64,000 nt of DNA from the NCBI RefSeq assembly GCF_003614185.1, contig NZ_KZ987724.1, positions 4,614,608 through 4,678,607 on the forward strand, in the 5' to 3' direction. The position numbers were made by a program, and so were the translations under genes. Each line of letters opens with the position of its first letter. Positions within the stretch are counted from its first letter, which is position 1. Shown one piece after another: positions 55,140 through 64,000 of this stretch. The DNA is from Paenibacillus aceti. Lineage in GTDB: Bacteria; Bacillota; Bacilli; Paenibacillales; Paenibacillaceae. A model generated the notes under the pieces. That model worked only from the letters and a program-made list of their open reading frames with translations. It had not been told where the DNA came from and made no database searches.

Positions 55140-56909
55140 ATGTTTCTGATGAAGCGGAGCTTGTTTGCCAAAATACTGCTGAGCATGCTCATAACGACGG
55201 CGGTCCCTCTGTTGATCTCCAATTATTTGTCCTACCAGATTATCGGGCGCTCGGTGAAGGAGCAGCTGGTACAGCTGAACCAGAGCTCCATGGCGATCAA
55301 GATGTCCAGTATCACGAAATATATTCATGATATATCCATGCTCTCCTATACGTATTACGGTGATCCGGAGCTGATGCGGCTCTTGACCAAAGAGGAGGTG
55401 CAGACGCCGGTTGAATCCGTATACATGAAGCAGAAAATAGCACGGAACTATGCGGGCTTCTCTGAGATCAGGTCGATTATCTACAAAAGCGCTTTAACCA
55501 ACAAGCAGATCACCGTGAAATCCGAGCTGAACGAGCGTATTCCGATGCCTGATTTCAACGATCATTTGCCGGGGGCAAAGTATGATGAATTAGATCAGGA
55601 ATATTCGGTCGTGGAATTTAACGGGGAGAGAAGGCTGCGCATCAATAAGGCATTTATCAATGCTTCCAACCGTGAGCTGCTGGGCATGACGACGATGACG
55701 GTAAGAGACACGATTCTGAAGCAATTGGCTAATCCGCTCGGGATGGAAGAGGAGAATGAGACGTATATTTTCCTACAGGATAATCTGCAGCTGCTGTACT
55801 CAACCCCTGGGGTAGAGGGGGAGGAGGGATGGATTGAACGGTTAAGAGAGGAATCAGGGTCTTCCAAGGGAATGATTAATGATTCCAGGGGAATTTATAT
55901 CTATTTCCGGGATGCCGACTCTAATATTCCCGTTACACTGGTCAGGTTCATCCCGCAATCGGTGATCGACCAGGCCGGGAAGCAGGCCTTGAACGAATCC
56001 TTCACGATCCAGCTGATTGTCACGGTATTCGTGACGATTATGGCCGGTCTGATCTCGTATTTTATATTGTTCAGGGTGAAGCGGATTCTCAAGCATATCA
56101 AGAATATCCAGATGGGGAACTTCGATATCCAAATGGAATCCCGAGGCTCGGATGAACTGGCGGTGCTGGAGGACCGGTTCCAGGAGATGGTGAGGCAGCT
56201 CGATATATTGTGGAATCAGCAGTACCGTTATCAGCTGGAGGTCTCGACCGCCCGGCTGAAGATGTTGCAGGCGCAGATTAACCCGCATTTCCTGTTCAAT
56301 ACGCTGCAGTCGATCGGTTCGCTGGCGATCAAGAAGAATGCACCGGAGGTCAGTGATAAGATCGCAGAGCTTGGAGCGATGTTCCGCTATAGTATGGATA
56401 TCGATACCGAGGAGGTTCGGCTCCAGGATGAGCTGGATCATCTGAATCATTATATCTCGTTGCAGATGGGGCGGTATCAGGAACGGATCCAGTTCACACA
56501 GAGCTGTGCCGAAGAGGCATTGGATCTCCATATTCCGAAAATGATCCTGCAGCCGCTAGTCGAGAACAGTATCATCCATGGAATTGAGAAGGGGGAGGGA
56601 ATTGGTGAGATTAGAGTTGAGATTGAAGCGGCGGAGAAGCTGTTAATTCGGATTATCGATAACGGACGTGGCTTCAGTCCGGAGACGATCCAGGAGATTC
56701 ATAATCAGTATTCGGAGCAGTCCATTCAACATGATTCGCGGACGAGAATCGGTCTGATTAATGTATTCAAGCGTCTTCAATTATATTGCGGAGCGGGCTT
56801 CGCATGGAGAATCGAGAGCGAGCCATTCATTAGAACTACAATAACCTTGGAACTTCCATACCATCAGGAGAAGGAGCAGAATGTCGATGAAAGTCTTGAT
56901 CGTGGATGA
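55140..56909 (+). CDS. YesM-like sensor histidine kinase
   Basis: A 589-residue kinase: span near 10-28, extracellular sensor (about 35-280), span (about 288-312), HAMP, His_kinase domain LKMLQAQINPHFLFNTLQSIGSLA with the phosphorylated His at about 383, and an HATPase with ILQPLVENSIIHGIEKGEG, IIDNGRGFSPETI and RIGLINVFKRLQLYCG. ATG 55140 follows AGGAGAGGATTAGG. It overlaps the response-regulator gene by 29 bases. Confidence 0.92.
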   Translation: MFLMKRSLFAKILLSMLITTAVPLLISNYLSYQIIGRSVKEQLVQLNQSSMAIKMSSITKYIHDISMLSYTYYGDPELMRLLTKEEVQTPVESVYMKQKIARNYAGFSEIRSIIYKSALTNKQITVKSELNERIPMPDFNDHLPGAKYDELDQEYSVVEFNGERRLRINKAFINASNRELLGMTTMTVRDTILKQLANPLGMEEENETYIFLQDNLQLLYSTPGVEGEEGWIERLREESGSSKGMINDSRGIYIYFRDADSNIPVTLVRFIPQSVIDQAGKQALNESFTIQLIVTVFVTIMAGLISYFILFRVKRILKHIKNIQMGNFDIQMESRGSDELAVLEDRFQEMVRQLDILWNQQYRYQLEVSTARLKMLQAQINPHFLFNTLQSIGSLAIKKNAPEVSDKIAELGAMFRYSMDIDTEEVRLQDELDHLNHYISLQMGRYQERIQFTQSCAEEALDLHIPKMILQPLVENSIIHGIEKGEGIGEIRVEIEAAEKLLIRIIDNGRGFSPETIQEIHNQYSEQSIQHDSRTRIGLINVFKRLQLYCGAGFAWRIESEPFIRTTITLELPYHQEKEQNVDESLDRG

Positions 56910-58437
56910 TGAGCAGCATGTCCGGGAAAGTGTTGAATTATCTATTCAGTGGGACCAGTACAATATTACTCAAATATATACTGCCGAGGATGGGGCGGAA
57001 GCGCTAGAGGTTGTCCGGCGTGAAGTGCCGGAATTAATTATATGCGATATGAGCATGCCGCGCATGGATGGCATCGCCTTCCTGGAGGTGCTGCGGGAAG
57101 AGGGCTGGGACTCGAAAGTCATCGTCCTAAGCGGCTATCAGGAGTTCCGGTATACCCGGGCTACCTTGCTTGCGAATGGCTTCGATTATTTGCTGAAGCC
57201 GTTCAAGATCGATGATCTGAACAAGACGATATCCCGAGCGGTCGAATCGATTCTGGAGAGCAAGCAGAATGAGAGTGAGGAATTAAGACGGAGTTATCAG
57301 GTTCATGAGGCTAACACGCTGTTGAATGAGCAGAGAATGGCGACTTATCTGCAGGGTGAGACTGCCAATCATGAAGGGGTTCGGCAATTGCTAGCTGAGG
57401 CCGGGTTTCCGCTGGAGGATTTCTATGTCCTGCTCTTTTTGCCGCGGAACGGCACGGCGATCGTTGACCGGTATTTCATGGGGGATGAGGCCTTATTTCT
57501 GTTCTCGGTCAGGAATATTCTAAGAGAGGTGCTGCGTCCGCTGACGCAGTATTATTTCTTCCGCATGGAATCCTTCTTCTGCGTTTTCACGGCGGGAGAT
57601 ATTTCGGTGGCGGAGATGGAGCACTATCGTCGGAAGCTGGAGGAATCCTGGCAAGCTACAATTCGGATTGAGACCTTCTCTGGCTTCCCGAAGATGAAGT
57701 ATAGCTACACCCAGATTCTGACCGGAGTGAAGGCTGCGAAGACCGAGATACTGAAGTTGAATATTCTCGATGGACAGCCGATAGTGCCGCTGGAGCCACA
57801 GACGATTCCGAGCCTGATGGATAAGGAATTGCTGTTGCTGGAAGCGCTGAAGAAGCAGGATAAGGGCTATTTGGAGGAGCTGATCCATTCCTTTGTCCAG
57901 GAATTGAAGGATCAGGGCTATTTATCATTAAAAGGATTGCAGCATTACACGATCGAGGTCAATCTGTTAATTATGCGTATTTCTCGTCAGCTTGAGCTGG
58001 AGCAGCATATCGATCCGTTATCACTTTGGATTAGTGATCTGGATGAATGGGAGAAGGCGCTGACGCATATTTTCTGGCTCATGATTGAATCGGCGGGGGA
58101 GAATTTGGCCTCCTTAAGGAGTATACATGCGATCCGGCATTATATTGATTCCCATATTAATGAAGATATCAGTCTGACCTCACTGGCCGATAAATTTTAT
58201 TTCAGTCCGCAATATATTTCTAAGAAGTTTAAGGAAACCTATGATACGACGATTATGAATTACCTCACCCAGCTACGGATGGAGCGGGCCAAGTCCCTGC
58301 TTGGCCATTCCGATATCAGCATCGTTGAGATATCCCGGATTGTGGGCTACGAGGACGATAATTATTTCGGCAAAGTATTCAGGAAGCATGTCGGCGAGTC
58401 CCCCTCGCAGTATCGCAAGAAGCAGCAGGATCGTTAG
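56881..58437 (+). CDS. YesN-like response regulator with AraC DNA-binding domain
   Basis: A 518-residue regulator: receiver domain at 1-125 with acid pocket D9/D10, phospho-acceptor Asp56 (IICDMSMPRMDG) and Lys106 in YLLKPF, a middle domain, and a C-terminal double HTH (about 415-515: ISLTSLADKFYFSPQYISKKFKETYDTTIMNYLTQLRMERAKSLL, IVEISRIVGYEDDNYFGKVFRKHVGESPSQYRK). ATG 56881 follows AGGAGAAGGAG. With the upstream kinase it should control the sugar ABC operon that starts 215 bp later. Confidence 0.92.
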   Translation: MSMKVLIVDDEQHVRESVELSIQWDQYNITQIYTAEDGAEALEVVRREVPELIICDMSMPRMDGIAFLEVLREEGWDSKVIVLSGYQEFRYTRATLLANGFDYLLKPFKIDDLNKTISRAVESILESKQNESEELRRSYQVHEANTLLNEQRMATYLQGETANHEGVRQLLAEAGFPLEDFYVLLFLPRNGTAIVDRYFMGDEALFLFSVRNILREVLRPLTQYYFFRMESFFCVFTAGDISVAEMEHYRRKLEESWQATIRIETFSGFPKMKYSYTQILTGVKAAKTEILKLNILDGQPIVPLEPQTIPSLMDKELLLLEALKKQDKGYLEELIHSFVQELKDQGYLSLKGLQHYTIEVNLLIMRISRQLELEQHIDPLSLWISDLDEWEKALTHIFWLMIESAGENLASLRSIHAIRHYIDSHINEDISLTSLADKFYFSPQYISKKFKETYDTTIMNYLTQLRMERAKSLLGHSDISIVEISRIVGYEDDNYFGKVFRKHVGESPSQYRKKQQDR

Positions 58438-58546
58438 TCCACCCCGGATTGATTCATATTTTACCTATACAGGCGAAGAGTTTCCCTGTTTGAGAGCAAT
58501 CTTGGCGCCATATAATTGAATTAACAGCAGAGAGGACATAATGGTT

Positions 58547-58582
58547 TGAAAACGCTGTCAGATTTCAAGCCAGGTTTCAAGC
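58547..58582 (+). promoter_or_regulatory. cre site and TTTCAAGC direct repeat before the ABC operon
   Basis: TGAAAACGCTGTCA (58547-58560) fits the CcpA consensus TGWAARCGYTWNCW with one mismatch. TTTCAAGC occurs at 58563-58570 and again at 58575-58582, 12 bases apart, a spacing suited to an AraC-type activator on one face of the helix. Confidence 0.6.
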
Positions 58583-58651
58583 TAAAGTTTCCGTCCAACT
58601 GCTAAGATACTTAGCATCGATGGTTTCAAAAAATCTAACGGGGGCGAAATC

Positions 58652-59923
58652 ATGAAGAAGACAAAAAAGGCATTTGGGTTCCTGGCGACGATGGTATTGA
58701 TCGCATCTCTCGTAGCCTGCGGCGGCAAGACGGATAATAATTCTGCTAATTCGGGAGCGGATGGCTCGAACACAGCAGCCGGAACGGAGAAGCAGGCGAA
58801 GATCTCTCTTTTTCAGAGTAAGGTAGAGATCGCTGGAGCATTGGAGGAGCTGGCTAATAAATATAAAGAAGAAACGGGAAATGAGATTGATGTTTGGGGC
58901 TCTGCCGGTGATTCTTATATCACTCAGCTGCAAGCGAAGATGGCTGCTAATGAAGGGCCGACAATCTTCAGTATTGCGAATGGCGCGGAAGCAGAGAAGT
59001 TCAAATCTTACTACTATGACATGAGTAACGAAGACTACGTGAAGAACATTGCACCGAACATGGCTCTGGAAGTAGACGGTAAAGTTGTCGGCGTGCCGAC
59101 AGGTGTTGAGGGCTTCGGTCTTGTTTATAACAAGAGTCTTGTGGATCCGAAGGATGTAACCGATCTGGCTTCCTTCACGAAGTTCATGGACAGCATGAAG
59201 GGGCAAGGAATCAACGGCTTGAGCCTGTCTCAAGAAGCGTACTTCCTGATCGGGCATATTCTGAATACGCCATTTGCTGTTCAGGCTGATCCGATTGATT
59301 ATATCGATAAGCTGAACAAAGGCGAAGTGAAGATGGCTGATACGAAGGAATTCCAGGAGTTTGCGAAGTTCATGGAAGTAATCCGTCAGGATTCTGTAAA
59401 TCCGATGGAAGTAACTTATGATACGCAAATGGGTGACTTTGCAACCGGGAAAACAGCTATGGTGCACCAAGGTAACTGGAGCTATGGAATGTTGGCTGAT
59501 TATGATGATCTGGATATCGGCATGATGCCGCTTCCGATCGCTGGCAATAATAAGCTGTCCGTCGATATTCCGGGGGGCTGGGTCATCAACAATGGAGCGA
59601 AGCCTGAGGAGATCAAGGCAGCTAACGCTTTCCTGAACTGGTTGTATAACAGTGAGACAGGTAAGAACACGATCATCAATGAATTCAAATTTATCCCGGC
59701 GATGACGAATATCGAAGCCGATGGTTTGGACCCGTTGTCCCAGGCTGTATTCGAAGCAACGAAGAATGGCGACACGATTCCTTGGGCGAATAATTACTTC
59801 CCTGAAGGGATCATTGTCAATGATCTGACACCTGCCACGGCTGAGTTCTTCCTTGATGCGGGCATGACTGGCGAACAATATTTGAAGAATCTTGACGAAG
59901 CATGGGCAAGAGCTGCTAAATAA
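58652..59923 (+). CDS. Sugar-binding lipoprotein of an ABC importer
   Basis: A 423-residue family-1 solute-binding protein: signal peptide with lipobox LVACGG (Cys23), then the two-lobe fold (KISLFQSKVEIAGALEELANKYKEETGNEIDVWGSAGDSYITQLQAKMAA, GVPTGVEGFGLVYNKSLVD, GKTAMVHQGNWSYGML, IGMMPLPI). It captures a disaccharide or oligosaccharide outside the cell. ATG 58652 follows GGGGGCG, a weak site. First gene of an operon with two permeases. Confidence 0.92.
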   Translation: MKKTKKAFGFLATMVLIASLVACGGKTDNNSANSGADGSNTAAGTEKQAKISLFQSKVEIAGALEELANKYKEETGNEIDVWGSAGDSYITQLQAKMAANEGPTIFSIANGAEAEKFKSYYYDMSNEDYVKNIAPNMALEVDGKVVGVPTGVEGFGLVYNKSLVDPKDVTDLASFTKFMDSMKGQGINGLSLSQEAYFLIGHILNTPFAVQADPIDYIDKLNKGEVKMADTKEFQEFAKFMEVIRQDSVNPMEVTYDTQMGDFATGKTAMVHQGNWSYGMLADYDDLDIGMMPLPIAGNNKLSVDIPGGWVINNGAKPEEIKAANAFLNWLYNSETGKNTIINEFKFIPAMTNIEADGLDPLSQAVFEATKNGDTIPWANNYFPEGIIVNDLTPATAEFFLDAGMTGEQYLKNLDEAWARAAK

Positions 59924-59949
59924 ATCAATTTGAATGTTGCGGAGTAAAT

Positions 59950-59992
59950 ACAAAAGCCTAGCCTAGTTTCTAGTGTTAGGCTTTTGTGTCTC
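59950..59992 (+). terminator. Hairpin between binding-protein and permease genes
   Basis: AAAAGCCTA (59952-59960) pairs with TAGGCTTTT (59977-59985), followed by GTGT. It resembles a leaky attenuator that would raise binding-protein messenger over the permeases. Confidence 0.6.
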
Positions 59993-60037
59993 CTGCTCCC
60001 GCTTCAAATGAGACTGAACTAGAGAGGGCGTGTGGAA

Positions 60038-60910
60038 ATGAAAAGAAAAGACAGGCTTTGGTTCGGGTTATTTACAATGCCCTTGTTCCTTATTTTTACG
60101 ACCGTTGTAATTATTCCGTTTATAATAGGGATCGCTTATTCCTTCATAAGCTGGGATGGCATTCCGGCTAACCCTAAAGTATTCGTCGGCCTGGACAACT
60201 ATGTAACGATCTTCCATGATCAGCGGTTCTTCACTTCCGCTGGAAATACAATCAAATTTACATTATTAGCGCTTATCAGCGTGAATCTACTCGGCTTGAC
60301 CTTCTCGCTGCTGGTGACGAGCGGACTGCGGACCAGCAAGCTGGCGCGGACCTTGTTCTTTATGCCGAATCTGATCGGTGGCTTGATCCTCGGCTACATC
60401 TGGAAATTTATCTTCACGGATGCTTTCAAATTTCTAGGCGGCCAGACTGGATTGGATGGAATCTTCTTCAACTGGCTGATCAATCCTAACTTTGCTCTGT
60501 ACGCGCTAGTGATCGTATTCACCTGGCAGATGGCCGGTTACACCATGATCATCTACATCGCGGGTCTTCAGGGGATTCCGGATGAGCTGCTGGAGGCGGC
60601 TAAGGTCGATGGGGCGAGTCTGTGGCATCGGTTAACCAAGATTACGTTCCCGCTGCTAATGCCTTCCTTCACGATCTGTTTCTTCATGACATTATCCGGT
60701 GCGTTCAAGATTTATGACGTTAACCTGAGCTTGACGAACGGCGGACCGGTGCATTCGACGGAAATGTTCGCGATGAACATCTTCAATGAAATCTTCGGCT
60801 ATGGCCATTATGGAATCGGTCAGGCCAAGGCGATTCTGTTCTTCCTGATCGTCGCTCTGGTAACGCTGACTCAGGTAGTCATCACGAAGAAGAAAGAGGT
60901 GCAGATGTAA
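60038..60910 (+). CDS. Sugar ABC permease, MalF/MsmF-like
   Basis: A 290-residue permease with six spans, starting RKDRLWFGLFTMPLFLIFTTVVIIPFIIGIAYSFISW, and an EAA loop ELLEAAKVDGASLWHRLTKITFPLL (about 190-215). ATG 60038, 9 bases after GAGGG, is preferred over GTG 60032. A hairpin with CCTAGCCTAG/CTAGTGTTAGG (about 59955-59985) lies between the binding-protein gene and this one and may reduce read-through, giving more binding protein than permease. Confidence 0.88.
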   Translation: MKRKDRLWFGLFTMPLFLIFTTVVIIPFIIGIAYSFISWDGIPANPKVFVGLDNYVTIFHDQRFFTSAGNTIKFTLLALISVNLLGLTFSLLVTSGLRTSKLARTLFFMPNLIGGLILGYIWKFIFTDAFKFLGGQTGLDGIFFNWLINPNFALYALVIVFTWQMAGYTMIIYIAGLQGIPDELLEAAKVDGASLWHRLTKITFPLLMPSFTICFFMTLSGAFKIYDVNLSLTNGGPVHSTEMFAMNIFNEIFGYGHYGIGQAKAILFFLIVALVTLTQVVITKKKEVQM

Positions 60911-61746
60911 TGAGACGAACAAGCAAAGCGATCGCTTCCATCTTGTTGGCCCTTCTTGCCCTTATCTTCCTGTCGCCGATTTATATTATGTTGGTGAACT
61001 CCTTCAAGACGCGGGCGGAATTGTATAACAATGCGCTGGCCCTGCCGGAGAGCTTCAGTCTGCAATATTTCGAATCCGCGATGAAGAAGATGAATTTCTT
61101 GACCGTCTTGGGTAACTCCACCTTTGTGACGGTTCTCACGGTCATCTTCGTGGTCATTCTGTCTTCCATGACAGCATGGATGCTGGTCAGAACCGACAAT
61201 AAGCTGAGTAAATTGATGTTCATGGCCTTCATCTCGACGATGCTGATTCCTTTCCAGACACTGATGATGCCGCTGATGCAAGTCATGGACTGGATTCGTA
61301 CGAATCTCCATATTCCAATGCTGAATACTCATGGCGGTCTGATCTTCATGAACGTCGGCTTCCACGCCAGTATCGCAGTGTTCCTGTATCACGGGTTCAT
61401 CAAGTCGATTCCGATCGCGCTGGAAGAGGCAGCGACGCTGGACGGCTGTAGTAAATTCGGTGTCTTCTGGAGAATCGTATTCCCGATGCTGAAGACAATT
61501 ACGATTACCGTTGCGATCCTGGATGTCATTAGTACGTGGAATGACTACTTGCTTCCATCGTTGACTCTGTCGGATAAAGGGCTGCGCACGATCCAGCTGT
61601 CGACCTTCTACTTCTTCGGTGAATTTACGATCGTATGGAATCAGGCGATGGCCGGACTGACCCTGACCATTATCCCGGTTGTCATCTTCTACGCCGTTGC
61701 TCAGAAATATATCATCAAAGGGATTGCTGAAGGCGCTGTGAAATGA
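60910..61746 (+). CDS. Sugar ABC permease, MalG/MsmG-like
   Basis: A 278-residue permease with six spans; LLALIFLSPIYIMLVNSFKTRAEL at the start and EAA loop ALEEAATLDGCSKFGVFWRIVFPML. It ends KYIIKGIAEGAVK, typical of the family. Its ATG shares one base with the stop of the partner permease. The ATPase is not encoded in the window. Confidence 0.9.
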   Translation: MRRTSKAIASILLALLALIFLSPIYIMLVNSFKTRAELYNNALALPESFSLQYFESAMKKMNFLTVLGNSTFVTVLTVIFVVILSSMTAWMLVRTDNKLSKLMFMAFISTMLIPFQTLMMPLMQVMDWIRTNLHIPMLNTHGGLIFMNVGFHASIAVFLYHGFIKSIPIALEEAATLDGCSKFGVFWRIVFPMLKTITITVAILDVISTWNDYLLPSLTLSDKGLRTIQLSTFYFFGEFTIVWNQAMAGLTLTIIPVVIFYAVAQKYIIKGIAEGAVK

Positions 61747-61788
61747 TGCTTCGATGAAGTCCTGTGATAAGTTCTGGAGGGATGAACC

Positions 61789-62574
61789 ATGCATAGAGGA
61801 ACACAGGTCATTACGAGAGCGGATGATTGCGGGAGCAATCATTCTGCGAATTTGGGAATTCTGAGAGCGCTTGAGGGCGGGGTGCTTCGCAATGTGTCCG
61901 TGATGGCGACCTGCCTGGCGGTCCAGGAAGCGGCTGGGATGTTCGCGGAGAGAGAGGATATTTGCTTCGGGCTGCATTTCGTACTGAATGCTGAGTGGGA
62001 TCAAGTGAAATGGGGACCGGTCGCGGACCCGGCTACGGTTCCTTCGCTGATCGGAGCAGACGGCTTCTTCCGCCAGCACCCCCGGGAGTTCATGGAGCAT
62101 CCGCCACAGCTGGCAGAGGTGATGCTGGAGCTGGAGGCCCAGTTCAATAGATTGACTGAGCTGGGATTTCGAATTAGCTATGTGGATACCCATATGATGT
62201 CCGATTGGGTCATTCCGGGTTTGGAGGATGAGCTTCGTGCCTGGTGCAATGCGAGAGGGTTAGTCTATTGGGGAGATTATCTGTTCCCGGATCTGACCTT
62301 GGGGGATGGCGACAATAGTGGGGATCTTGTAGCGGAGCATATCGAGCAGATGGAAGCTTTCGATCCTGGATTCTACTTACTGGTGACCCATCCGGCAGTA
62401 GATTCTGAAGAAATGCGTGCGCTCGGCAATGCCTTCGAATCGGGACTGCAAATCGCCGATAATCGGGAGCAGGACAGCCTGTTCTGGGCTAATCCCCGAT
62501 TGGCTGACGAATACAAGCGCGTCGGCGTTCAGCCCATAAGGTATGATGAGGCGGGAAGACTTAGCAGACGTTGA
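61789..62574 (+). CDS. ChbG/YdjC-like carbohydrate deacetylase
   Basis: A 261-residue YdjC-fold protein: TRADDCG near residues 9-15 (catalytic/metal Asp), GLHFVLN and YVDTHMMSDW with metal-binding His, and LLVTHPAVDSEEM near the end. The family removes an N-acetyl group from chito-oligosaccharides or similar sugars in the cytoplasm. ATG 61789 follows CTGGAGGGA. Its place after the ABC importer suggests that the imported sugar may be acetylated. Confidence 0.88.
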   Translation: MHRGTQVITRADDCGSNHSANLGILRALEGGVLRNVSVMATCLAVQEAAGMFAEREDICFGLHFVLNAEWDQVKWGPVADPATVPSLIGADGFFRQHPREFMEHPPQLAEVMLELEAQFNRLTELGFRISYVDTHMMSDWVIPGLEDELRAWCNARGLVYWGDYLFPDLTLGDGDNSGDLVAEHIEQMEAFDPGFYLLVTHPAVDSEEMRALGNAFESGLQIADNREQDSLFWANPRLADEYKRVGVQPIRYDEAGRLSRR

Positions 62575-62594
62575 TGGAAGGAGCTTATAAAAAT

Positions 62595-63278
62595 ATGACG
62601 ACAACAGGTTTACCGATACAGGCGTTCATTTTTGATCTGGACGGTGTCATTACAGATACAGCGGAGCATCATTATTTGGCTTGGAAGGCGATTGCGGATG
62701 AGCTGCATATCCCTTTTACCAGACAATTTAATGAGAATCTGAAGGGAGTATCGCGGATGGATTCGCTTCGGCTGCTGCTGAGTCAGGCGGAGACACCGGT
62801 GGATTATACAGCGGAGCAGCTAGAGGAGCTGGCGCAATGGAAGAATCGCATCTATCAAGAGCTGATTGAGCAGATCATTCCTGCGGATATTCTGCCGGGC
62901 ATCCCGGAGCTGCTTGCGGAATTGAAACGGCAAGGGATGAGAACGGCGATCGCATCGGCGAGCAAGAATGCCTTTACGGTGATCGGACGCTTGAAGCTGA
63001 TGGATGCCTTTGATGTAATCGTGGATGCAGCTGAAATAAAAAATACCAAGCCGGATCCAGAAGTGTTCCTTAAGGCTGCTGAGCTGCTGCAGGTTGAGCC
63101 GGGCTGCTCTATAGGTGTTGAGGATGCGGTGGCAGGAGTACAGGCGATCAAAGCGGCTGGAATGTTCGCTGTCGCTATCGGGGCGAAGGAGGCTTTTTCA
63201 CATGCGGATCTTGTCCTCGGCAGCACTTCAGAGTTGACCTGGTCTACCGTGTCCGAGGCCTGGAGCGCCAGAAATTAG
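62595..63278 (+). CDS. pgmB: Beta-phosphoglucomutase-like HAD phosphatase/mutase
   Basis: A 227-residue HAD protein: nucleophile FDLDGVITDT with Asp14 and acid/base Asp16, cap-domain signature LKGVSRMDSLRLLL, typical of beta-phosphoglucomutase, TAIASASKN (motif II), K-x-x-PDPEVFL (motif III) and GVEDAVAGVQAIKAAGM (motif IV). It converts beta-glucose-1-phosphate to glucose-6-phosphate. ATG 62595 after AAGGAG is preferred; earlier TTG/ATG at 62571-62574 are possible. With an importer this fits disaccharide breakdown by a phosphorylase, but no phosphorylase gene is seen here. Confidence 0.9.
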   Translation: MTTTGLPIQAFIFDLDGVITDTAEHHYLAWKAIADELHIPFTRQFNENLKGVSRMDSLRLLLSQAETPVDYTAEQLEELAQWKNRIYQELIEQIIPADILPGIPELLAELKRQGMRTAIASASKNAFTVIGRLKLMDAFDVIVDAAEIKNTKPDPEVFLKAAELLQVEPGCSIGVEDAVAGVQAIKAAGMFAVAIGAKEAFSHADLVLGSTSELTWSTVSEAWSARN

Positions 63279-63916
63279 GGGCAGACGGCGGAGGCCAGCG
63301 CTTCATTCGTGATCTGTTCGATGTCCACGGGAGATTGCGATCCCTCTTGCACCAGATCAGGCAGGATTTGATTCAGGAAATAATCAACGCAGTGCAGCTT
63401 GATCTGTTTGATCTTAATGAGCGCGCTGCGGTACATCGTAATGAATTCTTTCTCTGTATTTCCTCGCTGCAGCTCTGCGAAGGCTTCATAGATTTGATCC
63501 AGCTTGTCGGCAACCTCAAGGATTTGCCCTTCCACGGAATCATCTTTGCCTTCGCGCAGTTGTCTGCGGAAGATCGGCTGGAACTCCTCCGGGATATGCT
63601 CGTCGATGAAATGAGCGACCATCCCTTCCTCTACCTGCTGCAGCATAGCGCGCAGCTCCAAGGAATAATGCTTCACGGGTGTCTTGATATCCCCGATGAA
63701 GATCTCTCCGTAATCATGACTACTCGTAATTTCGTACAGCTTCTTCCAATCGATGGCGACCCCCTTGCTCTCCTCGATATCGGCCAGGGTCTTGGCGTAC
63801 TGCACGACCTTCCAGGAATGCGCCGACACGCTATGCTCCTCAAATTTGAATCTGCCCGGGCAGCGGATGATCCGCTCCAGGTCCGTTAATGATTGGAAAT
63901 ACGTATGGATTCCCAT
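63275..63916 (-). CDS. YfbR-like HD-domain 5'-nucleotidase
   Basis: A 213-residue HD-domain protein: EEHSVSAHSWKVVQYA with first His, TSSHDYGEIFIGDIKTPVK with the HD pair, and EVADKLDQIYEAFAE with the last metal Asp. The layout fits YfbR-type 5'-deoxynucleotidases or related HD hydrolases (HD_3). It converges with pgmB, overlapping its stop by 4 bases. ATG 63916 has AAGGGATG upstream, a moderate site. Confidence 0.85.
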   Translation of the reverse strand: MGIHTYFQSLTDLERIIRCPGRFKFEEHSVSAHSWKVVQYAKTLADIEESKGVAIDWKKLYEITSSHDYGEIFIGDIKTPVKHYSLELRAMLQQVEEGMVAHFIDEHIPEEFQPIFRRQLREGKDDSVEGQILEVADKLDQIYEAFAELQRGNTEKEFITMYRSALIKIKQIKLHCVDYFLNQILPDLVQEGSQSPVDIEQITNEALASAVCP

Positions 63917-64000
63917 AGTTTCTGCATCCCTTTCTTCATAAAGTGGATATGTGATGTTGGTGCTGTACGTTCAGTATATCTTCGGTTTGTTAATGGACTA

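Noticed and set aside
58577-59953. 458-codon open frame on the minus strand
   Set aside because: It is antisense to the binding-protein gene with a clear lipobox and fold; its own translation has no recognisable domain and arises from codon bias.
60871-62193. 440-codon open frame on the minus strand
   Set aside because: Antisense to permease and deacetylase genes with clear motifs; the translation is His/Gln/Arg-rich, typical of a shadow frame.

Overview
The window comes from a low-GC Gram-positive bacterium, most likely Paenibacillus. Supporting this are strong Shine-Dalgarno sequences with frequent TTG/GTG starts, Bacillus-type modules (yknWXYZ-like and ydjFGHI-like), several LplABC/YesMN-type sugar ABC systems, and short degenerate intergenic repeats of a kind I recall from Paenibacillus. 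The genus is an inference. No rRNA, tRNA or CRISPR array was seen.

Region 1 to 12.7 kb is an accessory, visibly AT-rich island. It starts with a partial IS4-type transposase. Next, on the minus strand, comes what looks like one operon: an Xre regulator, a multi-pass membrane protein, and a large gene for a restriction-endonuclease-like domain fused to a STAND-type NTPase. That gene is cut in two by an IS110/IS1111-type element; deleting 1,806 bp restores one continuous frame of 1,147 codons. A DUF6809-like small gene and a MITE-like 170-bp element with 13-bp terminal inverted repeats and an 8-bp flanking duplication follow. A second large STAND-type NTPase of 1,361 aa then sits on the plus strand. 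This is the best place for a new anti-phage-like system. A HAD-phosphatase remnant marks the island's right side.

Region 12.7 to 24.6 kb is housekeeping and stress functions: ArsB-type pump, YoxD-like reductase, an ECF sigma/anti-sigma pair, an RND exporter, and the yknWXYZ-like exporter behind a SigW-type promoter. Region 24.7 to 33.4 kb holds a MalT-like LuxR regulator, an amidohydrolase plus MFS transporter operon, and the ydjFGHI (pspA) envelope-stress operon. A 716-bp repeat-rich intergenic region follows, then an alpha/beta hydrolase and a MarR/DUF6544 pair with twin operators.

Region 36.6 to 49.4 kb is carbohydrate use. An L-rhamnose operon (MFS transporter, rhaB, rhaA, rhaM, fucO) is divergent from an AraC regulator, followed by an LplBCA-like ABC importer and a beta-helix protein carrying a 10-residue tandem repeat. 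A second repeat-rich intergenic region separates this from an AraC-type membrane regulator on the minus strand. From 52.6 kb come an ECF sigma factor with a beta-propeller anti-sigma-like partner, a YesM/YesN two-component system, and a sugar ABC importer preceded by a cre site. These are followed by a ChbG-like deacetylase, a beta-phosphoglucomutase-like enzyme, and a YfbR-like HD hydrolase at the right edge.
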